Source of the DNA: Tubulinosema ratisbonensis
Lineage: Eukaryota > Microsporidia > Tubulinosematidae
Reading direction: 5' to 3'
Length of the DNA: 14,425 nt
Assembly: GCA_004000155.1 (NCBI GenBank)
Contig: RCSS01000131.1
Location: forward strand, 13,653 to 28,077
Shown here: positions 9,692 through 14,425 of the stretch, one piece after another
How positions within the stretch are numbered: position 1 is the stretch's first letter
How the letters are laid out: the number at the start of each line of letters is the position of its first letter
Made by a program: the position numbers and the translations under genes
Notes under the pieces: model-generated
Database searches by the model: none
What the model saw: the letters and a program-made list of their open reading frames with translations, nothing else
Told to the model about the DNA's origin: nothing

Positions 9692-10480
9692 AGTTAGTTA
9701 GTTTTTTTGGTTTTTATTTTTATGATATGGTTATCAAACAAAAGATTTAAATAAAAATTTTTAATGATATAATTATAATTTTTGATATTGTTATGAAAAA
9801 AATGCAAAAATTAAAGTTTTAATATGCTAAAAAAATCTAAAAAGTTCTTGTACATGTTACTAAAATAAATAACAATCTTAGCACATTAAATACAAATTAA
9901 TTACAGTTAATGAAAAAATTAAAGTAATCTAGAAGATATCTTTGTAAATTAACAGTTTATTTCTATGATATCTTTTAGGTACCACTTTAAACGTTTTATA
10001 ATTTAAATAAATACTTTTTACAAAATGTTTTTTTAATGATTGTTTATTTAACATATCTCCATTTGTTCCGCGCAGTATTTATACTTTTATTTGGCTGGAA
10101 AATTTGGCGATCAATTTTTGTTCTTTGATGGAATATGTTCCATCAATTTGTTTAATAATATTTTAGTCATTATCTAAAGTATCCATAAAAATAAACGAAT
10201 CTTTATTTTAAAAATACTTCTTTAAAAGTGAACTCGTTATTATATTTACCCTGTATTATTAATTTTATTGCTAGTGGTTAGACCAGATTAAATAAATATT
10301 CGTAAGTAGATTAAAAAAAATTTATCTTTTATTCTGTCTTTTAGTCAAATATGAAACCAAACAGGGGTTTGTTATTTCATATTTTTAAACTTATTAATTT
10401 ATAAATAGATTAATGAATTTTTTTCTTCCTGATTAATAGATTCTTTTTATTATATTTTGCGGAGTCATCAAACTCACGTC
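9692..10480. other. AT-rich stretch upstream of the secreted-protein gene
   Basis: The 5' flank of the 620-aa gene contains a run of actaactaact directly before the ATG on the minus strand, and otherwise AT-rich sequence. A GC-richer patch near 10060-10146 contains a hairpin (listed separately). I looked for the front half of the Tc1-like relic here and did not find it. Confidence 0.5.
10125..10146. repeat. Perfect 9-bp inverted repeat (hairpin)
   Basis: TTGATGGAA (10125-10133) and TTCCATCAA (10138-10146) pair perfectly around the loop TATG. The arms hold three G or C pairs each, more than chance AT palindromes nearby. It sits in a patch that is GC-richer than its surroundings and may be part of a decayed mobile element. 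It has no assigned role. Confidence 0.55.
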
Positions 10481-10692
10481 TGTTGCCTAGACATGAAAAA
10501 TCCTACAAAGATCTTCTGTTATACTTTAAATACAAAATACTAACTTAGTCATAATAAAAAAACGTATTGAAAATATGTTTCTACACAATTGGGTATAGTG
10601 CAAGATACAGCAAGCCTCTCACCCCCAAGTACCCGCCATTGTAAAATCTATCAACTGCCTAAGTTTATCTTAATTTATAGGTTTTGGTTACA
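10481..10692 (+). mobile_element. 212-bp LTR-like repeat, copy B
   Basis: This matches copy A (3026-3237) end to end: same length, same orientation, same TGTTGCCTAG start and TTTGGTTACA end. Identity by eye is roughly 70%, highest over the last 120 bases and weakest between about 35 and 90. It is about 32% G+C. Most differences from copy A are C to T or G to A, as expected for an old copy drifting toward the AT-rich background. The flanks (acgtc left, tgaat right) show no target duplication. A Tc1-type relic begins directly to its right, so it may have inserted into or beside that element. Confidence 0.55.
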
Positions 10693-10699
10693 TGAATGA

Positions 10700-11215
10700 T
10701 CAGATTGTTAGCAATTTGCATAAAGAGAGAAAAGTAAAGAGCTAGGTGTTAAACACTTAAAACACTATGTAACTTTGAAGGTCGATCAGCTATGGTTTGG
10801 TCTTTTTTAAGTTTTTTAGTAAAAATGATCGAAAATATTGAATGAATTATGACAGCAAAAAAATCTGTTAATATTGTTTCTTTCAACTTAACAAAATTGC
10901 TTAAAATAAATTTCTTAGTTTTTATTAGTGGTAGATAATGATCCCCAGCATGGTTCTAAGCTTAAAAGGTTTTTCATAAAGAGGTGTTTAATAGTAAATT
11001 GGCCATTTAAATTGCCGGTCATAGATCTTATAGAGAACTAACTTATTCTAAAAAAAGAATAACTTTAAGAATTTTTATAAAATTATCTAAATCAAAAGTA
11101 TTGTAAGAGAATATTGGCATAAAACGCCAATCAAATTTTTCCAAAACTAAGCATAAAGTTTAAAATAATGTATTGGTGGCTTTTAATAAGTGCAAAAGTG
11201 CCGTAAAGCACTAAA
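10700..11215 (+). pseudogene. Relic of a Tc1/mariner-type transposase (C-terminal half)
   Basis: The landmarks of the Tc1 catalytic domain appear in order across frame changes. FEGRSAMVWSFLSF from 10774 matches the family F-G-G-x-S-x-M-V-W-G. IENIE and IMTAKKSVNIV follow and match the x-I-x-G-x-M-x-x-x-x-Y stretch. VDNDPQHGSKL at 10931-10963 matches Q-D-N-D-P-K-H, with the second catalytic Asp at 10934. NWPFKLPVIDLIEN at 10997-11038 matches W-P-S-Q-S-P-D-L-N-P-I-E-N, with the catalytic Glu at 11033. SIVREYWHKTPIKFFQN near 11100-11150 matches the E-W-x-x-I-P tail. There are 32 residues between Asp and Glu, two short of DD34E. TAA stands where the family Trp after IEN-L is expected. Stops and frameshifts make it dead. 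The N-terminal DNA-binding half is missing; the LTR-like repeat occupies the place just upstream. Confidence 0.75.
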
Positions 11216-11298
11216 AACTCTTAAATAAATTGTTTTTCGCAATTTTTTTTACACAATTTAAAATATTATTGAAAAACTGCAGAATTAACGAAACTTTA
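11216..11298. other. Spacer between Tc1 relic and membrane-like ORF
   Basis: AT-rich sequence. I cannot identify the transposon's terminal inverted repeat or a TA duplication here. Confidence 0.4.
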
Positions 11299-11599
11299 AT
11301 TTACAAAAACTTCCACATTGTATGATATTTGTGTGTTGCCGATCTATTGTGCTTTTCTCGTACCAATATTTAAAGATAAATTTAATTATAAAAAAGTTAG
11401 CTATATTTATTTAAAGACACTATTTTTATATTATTTTAAATTTATTTTCATAATTTTAAATATTAGTATTGTAATATGTATATCAAAAGCCATGACATAT
11501 ATCTATATGCCTGGAATTGATTTAATTATTATTTTTCGGAGTTTTAAAGATACACAAATTATTCATAATTTATTTTCTTTAAATTTTTTCAATATCTAA
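11299..11599 (+). pseudogene. Membrane-like ORF without ATG, possible gene fragment
   Basis: One frame is open for 100 codons, from the codon after a TAA (11296-11298) to the TAA at 11597-11599. No ATG lies near the front; the first internal one comes after two thirds of the frame, and the TTG at 11318 is not a convincing eukaryotic start. The reading is strongly hydrophobic: a segment around VLPIYCAFLVPIF, then a basic loop, then a long stretch from LKTLFLYYF through ILNISIVICI. A run this long is uncommon by chance at this base composition, so I suspect a membrane-protein fragment. Its motifs do not match the family at 53-325 and 4766-5492. It may simply be chance. Confidence 0.3.
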
Positions 11600-11772
11600 A
11601 TTGATTTTTTATAAATAAAAAAATAAATATTAAAACTGGACTTAATCTTAGATTGAATCTAGTAAAATATGGAAGTAAAAAAACTTTTTTATTACTTTTA
11701 AAAGGGTTCAAATGATTTTTTTGGCAGAATTTTGTTAAAATTTTTGATAAAAATATTTTTTTCATTTTATGC
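11600..11772. other. 5' flank of the coiled-coil protein gene
   Basis: AT-rich spacer with a T-rich tract ending in cattttatgc just before the ATG at 11773. A 61-codon minus-strand reading overlaps it and is probably chance. No GGG or CCC triplet lies close to the start. Confidence 0.4.
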
Positions 11773-13386
11773 ATGGATCCAAAGAATAAAGGTTCAACAT
11801 TTTTCTATTCAAATCTAAAAAAACCCTCCAAGATAGAACTGTTCAACAAGAAACCAAAACAAATAGATGAGAACAAAGATATTTGTGATCAAATATCTTA
11901 TTTTTTAGATGAAGATTGTCAATCTAAAAAATCAAACTACAAATTTAAAAAAGAGGAAACAATTCAACTTAAAGTAGAAAATGAATCATTGTGCAGTGAA
12001 AATATTTCTTTTTCGTATAAAAGTTGTAACAATAAAACAGTCTTATCAGATATTAAGCCAAATGTAGAAATGAAAATTAATGAAATAAAAATTGTAGAAA
12101 ATAAACCAGAAGAAAATAAAAAGGTTTTAGAAGACAAAACAAATTGCAATTCAAAAGATTTTAAATTTGTTTTACCTGATTTTAAACCATTTAAATTTGA
12201 AGAAGAAAACAAATCAAATGAGGTAAAATTATTTGAAAATAAAATTGAATATAAAACACAAACTGAATTGTCAGAAATTCCTTTTTTAATTCAAAAATTA
12301 ATAAATGAAAATAATGAATTAAAACTTAAGAAAAATAGTTCAGAAGCTGAAAAAAATTCTATTGAATTAAAAAATGAAGTATTAATTAATGAATTAGAAA
12401 CAATAAAAAAAGAAAAAAGCTTTTTTGAATGTAAATTTAATGAATTAAAAAATGAATATACAAAATTAAAAAAAGAAATTAGCATAAATGAATTAGAAAA
12501 AGAAAAAATTGAAAAATATTTAGATTTAATTAAAAAAGAAATTCAAGAATTAAAAATATTAAGAGAGTCAGACTGTAATAAAATAAAATTATTGAATGAT
12601 GAAAAAAGAGAAATAGAAAATAAAATATTAAATTATGAAAAAAATGCAGTATTTTCATATAAAAAAATGAATGAATTGGAAGAAAAAATAAAACAACAGC
12701 AAAACTGTTTAGAAAATTTAGAAATTGAAAATTCTGATTATAAAAATCAATTAGAAGAGAAAAAGATGAAAATAGAAAATTTAAAAAAAGAATTCAAGTC
12801 AGAAAAGGAAAAAACTGAAAATTTAATTTTAAAATTAAAAAATGAAAAAGAAAAAATTAATCATAAATTAAATTTAAAGTGTTCTGAAAATGAAATTTTA
12901 AAAAAAGAAAATATTTGCAAATTAGAAATATTTGAAGAAGAAATAAAAGAGAAAATTAATAAAATAAAAGACAAATTGACAGGTCTAAGAGGAAATATTT
13001 GTGAAGTAAAGATTCATTTAGAAGAAATAAATGAAAAAACAAACATAAAAAAAAACTTGATAAAAATATTAGAAAAAATAAAGCCAAAAATAAACATCTT
13101 CTCTTGTACCATTAAAAAACTAAAAGAAAAAAAGAAAAATTTGTTGAATGATACAATGATAATGAAAAATAGTTTACAAGAAATATACTATTTTTACTTA
13201 AAAGAAAAGACAGAATTCAGTTATTTAATAGAGGATTTGCAAGTAAGACATAGAAATGAAGTGACCAATATTAAAAATATTTATTCATCTCAAATAAAAA
13301 AAATAATAAAGCATTACAAAGGGAAAATGTCAGATGTTAAAAAATTAATTCCTAAAGATGATGACATGTGGAGTGTATTAAAATAA
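11773..13386 (+). CDS. Coiled-coil protein, 537 aa, unknown function
   Basis: An intact 537-codon frame starts at the first ATG (gcATGgat) and stops at TAA 13384-13386. Residues 1-165 are polar and low in predicted structure, with a repeated Phe/Pro/Lys patch at 130-142 (FKFVLPDFKPFKF). From about 168 to 400 the protein is almost continuous heptad-like coiled coil, full of Glu, Lys, Asn and Leu (for example NELKNEYTKLKKEI). A second helical region spans about 410-515, and the tail ends DDDMWSVLK. The sequence YKTQTEL at 160-166 resembles a dynein light-chain LC8 binding site (T-Q-T followed by Glu), just before the coiled coil. There is no signal peptide or membrane segment, so it is cytoplasmic or nuclear. 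Spindle-pole, kinetochore or other scaffold roles are possible, but none is shown by the sequence. The next gene follows 48 bp downstream on the same strand. Confidence 0.88.
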   Translation: MDPKNKGSTFFYSNLKKPSKIELFNKKPKQIDENKDICDQISYFLDEDCQSKKSNYKFKKEETIQLKVENESLCSENISFSYKSCNNKTVLSDIKPNVEMKINEIKIVENKPEENKKVLEDKTNCNSKDFKFVLPDFKPFKFEEENKSNEVKLFENKIEYKTQTELSEIPFLIQKLINENNELKLKKNSSEAEKNSIELKNEVLINELETIKKEKSFFECKFNELKNEYTKLKKEISINELEKEKIEKYLDLIKKEIQELKILRESDCNKIKLLNDEKREIENKILNYEKNAVFSYKKMNELEEKIKQQQNCLENLEIENSDYKNQLEEKKMKIENLKKEFKSEKEKTENLILKLKNEKEKINHKLNLKCSENEILKKENICKLEIFEEEIKEKINKIKDKLTGLRGNICEVKIHLEEINEKTNIKKNLIKILEKIKPKINIFSCTIKKLKEKKKNLLNDTMIMKNSLQEIYYFYLKEKTEFSYLIEDLQVRHRNEVTNIKNIYSSQIKKIIKHYKGKMSDVKKLIPKDDDMWSVLK

Positions 13387-13434
13387 ATTACACTAAAAAA
13401 TTTTAATTTTTAATGATAGAAAATAATTTATAGC
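13387..13434. other. 48-bp intergenic spacer
   Basis: The short AT-rich gap between two genes on the same strand must hold the 3' signals of the coiled-coil gene and the promoter of the next. It contains an AAAATTTTAATTTTT tract. Such short gaps are normal in microsporidia. Confidence 0.5.
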
Positions 13435-14121
13435 ATGAATTCAAAGGAAATTAAATTTAGTTTAAATTTTAAGTTACCTAAAATTATTCATCTTAAGAAA
13501 AGAAAAGATTTTTTATTTACAAAACAACAATTAGAGAATGTATTTAAAAAACCTTTTAAAAAACATAAAATTTTGAAGTTGAACAACGAAAAAAGAAAAC
13601 TTAGATTTACAATGAAAAATATAAATTTATCAGTTGATTTTAAAATTCCTAAAGTTTTAATTCAAAAAAAGAACAGAAAAAATATCTTAAATTTCTTACC
13701 CAAAATAATTTATTTTCATCAAATAATTGATGAATACTTTTATGAAAAACTTAAATATTTTAAAAAACAAAAAATTAAGCATAAATTTACAGTAAATTTA
13801 CCAAAAAAAGTGCCACTAAAAAATATAAATTCGTTTGACTTGGATTCTTATAACAAAACTGAAATATCTCTTCCTCAATTATTCTTAATTTTAAATATAA
13901 ATAACATGAATGGCTATGAAAGAGAATTTCTACATTTAAAAGAGCTTTATTCTACAAAAGAAATTTTTCATGAAGGTGATTGGTTAATTATAATAAATAA
14001 TAAAATATCAATTACCAAGAAGATAAAAACAAATTATCCAAAAAACATGCATAAATTAAATGAACACAAAATAAACAAAGAAAATTTAGTAGAAAAAATA
14101 AGAAAAATTATTAGTTTTTAA
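13435..14121 (+). CDS. Basic protein with internal repeats, 228 aa, unknown function
   Basis: An intact 228-codon frame starts at ATG 13435 and ends at TAA 14119-14121. The protein is very rich in Lys and Ile and is strongly basic. A short motif recurs: FSLNFKLPKIIHLKKRK at residues 8-24, LSVDFKIPKVLIQKKNR at 65-81, and a weaker FTVNLPKKVPLKN at 118-130. NFLPKII at 86-92 may be a partial fourth copy. Each has a hydrophobic-alternating strand, then Pro-Lys, then hydrophobic and basic residues. The last third (about 140-228) has no repeat and contains HLKELYSTKEIFHEGDWLII. No signal peptide or membrane segment is seen. The basic, repeated layout would suit binding of an acidic partner or nucleic acid, which is inference only. 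The stop lies one base from that of the convergent eL36 gene. I do not recognise the family. Confidence 0.82.
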   Translation: MNSKEIKFSLNFKLPKIIHLKKRKDFLFTKQQLENVFKKPFKKHKILKLNNEKRKLRFTMKNINLSVDFKIPKVLIQKKNRKNILNFLPKIIYFHQIIDEYFYEKLKYFKKQKIKHKFTVNLPKKVPLKNINSFDLDSYNKTEISLPQLFLILNINNMNGYEREFLHLKELYSTKEIFHEGDWLIIINNKISITKKIKTNYPKNMHKLNEHKINKENLVEKIRKIISF

Positions 14122-14122
14122 T

Positions 14123-14416
14123 TTATTGCCTGGCCAGCTCTGACAACTGAGCAAATTTAGCTTTGGATCTCTTCATAGAGCCAAGTCTCTTCTTTAAAAA
14201 CCTTTTACATTTTCTCTCCTGGTCTCTTTTTATCAAATCAACACCTTTCTTTTCATAAGGAGCCAATCCACATATTTCATTTGCAACAGCCCTAGCATTA
14301 AGCATGTCCTCTGTAAGTTTATGAGTCTTCTTTCCTCTTCTTGGTACAAGTTCAATGTCAGTTAATGGTGTNACAGGATATTTTACTCTTAGCTTGTTTA
14401 ATTTTTTTCTTAACAT
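14123..14416 (-). CDS. RPL36: Large-subunit ribosomal protein eL36
   Basis: A complete 97-codon frame runs from ATG 14416-14414 to TAA 14125-14123. It matches eL36 through its conserved core: PRRGKKTHKLT at 25-35, the signature VANEICGLAPYEKKGVDLIK at 44-63, then RFLKKRLGSMKRSKAK at 72-87 and LSEL near the end. eL36 is a small basic component of the cytosolic 60S ribosomal subunit. At 97 residues it is slightly shorter than animal and fungal versions (about 100-105), mostly at the C-terminus, as is usual in microsporidia. Residue 15 is written as unknown because of an N at 14372, but the codon is GTN and so is valine whichever base it is. No intron is needed. The codons are less AT-biased than those of the neighbours. 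Its 3' end almost touches the gene at 13435-14121, so the two transcripts probably overlap. Confidence 0.95.
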   Translation of the reverse strand: MLRKKLNKLRVKYPXTPLTDIELVPRRGKKTHKLTEDMLNARAVANEICGLAPYEKKGVDLIKRDQERKCKRFLKKRLGSMKRSKAKFAQLSELARQ

Positions 14417-14418
14417 TA

Positions 14419-14421
14419 CCC
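14419..14421 (-). promoter_or_regulatory. GGG start-proximal motif of eL36
   Basis: The minus strand reads agaaGGGtaATG, so a GGG triplet stands two bases before the start codon. CCC-like or GGG-like triplets just upstream of the ATG are an established feature of highly expressed microsporidian genes, ribosomal proteins in particular. Here the triplet also supports the chosen start. None of the other genes in the window shows one. Confidence 0.45.
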
Positions 14422-14425
14422 TTCT

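Noticed and set aside
3026..10692. One retrotransposon bounded by the two 212-bp repeats
   Set aside because: The interval holds a membrane pseudogene, a Merlin-type relic and a host-like secreted gene. It shows no gag-pol motif, primer-binding site, polypurine tract or shared target duplication.
11589..11774. 61-codon minus-strand ORF upstream of the coiled-coil gene
   Set aside because: Its ATG overlaps the start of the plus-strand gene, and the reading has no motif beyond AT-driven Phe/Lys/Leu.
11964..12485. Minus-strand ORFs of 82 and 64 codons within the coiled-coil gene
   Set aside because: They arise because Lys/Glu-rich codons read as Phe/Ser/Leu on the other strand. No independent support.
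1..14425. tRNA genes
   Set aside because: I looked by eye for T-loop GGTTCRA-type boxes on both strands and found none with a cloverleaf around it. A covariance-model scan would be decisive.

Overview
This is very AT-rich eukaryotic DNA, most likely from a microsporidian of the Nosema/Vairimorpha type. The only protein I can name with confidence is ribosomal protein eL36, at the right end. It has no intron, is shorter than its animal and fungal relatives, has a GGG triplet two bases before its ATG, and ends one base from a convergent gene. All of this fits a microsporidian. The long ORFs use AT-rich codons, and no bacterial-style operons or ribosome binding sites are evident. The N-rich left end and scattered single Ns look like a draft contig edge.

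The window has two halves. From 1 to about 11.7 kb there is only one long intact gene, a 620-codon predicted secreted protein on the minus strand (7829-9691). The rest of that half holds decayed sequence. There are two members of one multi-pass membrane-protein family: a C-terminal piece at 53-325 (+) and a frameshifted copy at 4766-5492 (-). There is a relic of a Merlin/IS1595-type DDE transposase (6637-7440, -), a relic of a Tc1/mariner-type transposase (about 10700-11215, +), and a broken GC-richer coding relic at 2483-2753 that may be the front half of another Merlin-like transposase. Two 212-bp LTR-like repeats lie in the same orientation at 3026-3237 and 10481-10692. A 100-codon membrane-like ORF without an ATG lies at 11299-11599. 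The other long AT-rich stretches show nothing I can support beyond small hairpins.

From 11,773 to 14,416 the DNA is packed: a 537-aa coiled-coil protein (+), a 228-aa basic protein with internal repeats (+) 48 bp later, and eL36 (-) converging on the second of these with a one-base gap.

The first part reads as a transposon graveyard with expanded, lineage-specific membrane and secreted proteins. It borders a compact block of conserved genes. I see no operon-like cooperation among the genes. The relics were identified by eye from short motif matches across frameshifts, so they need a profile search to confirm them.
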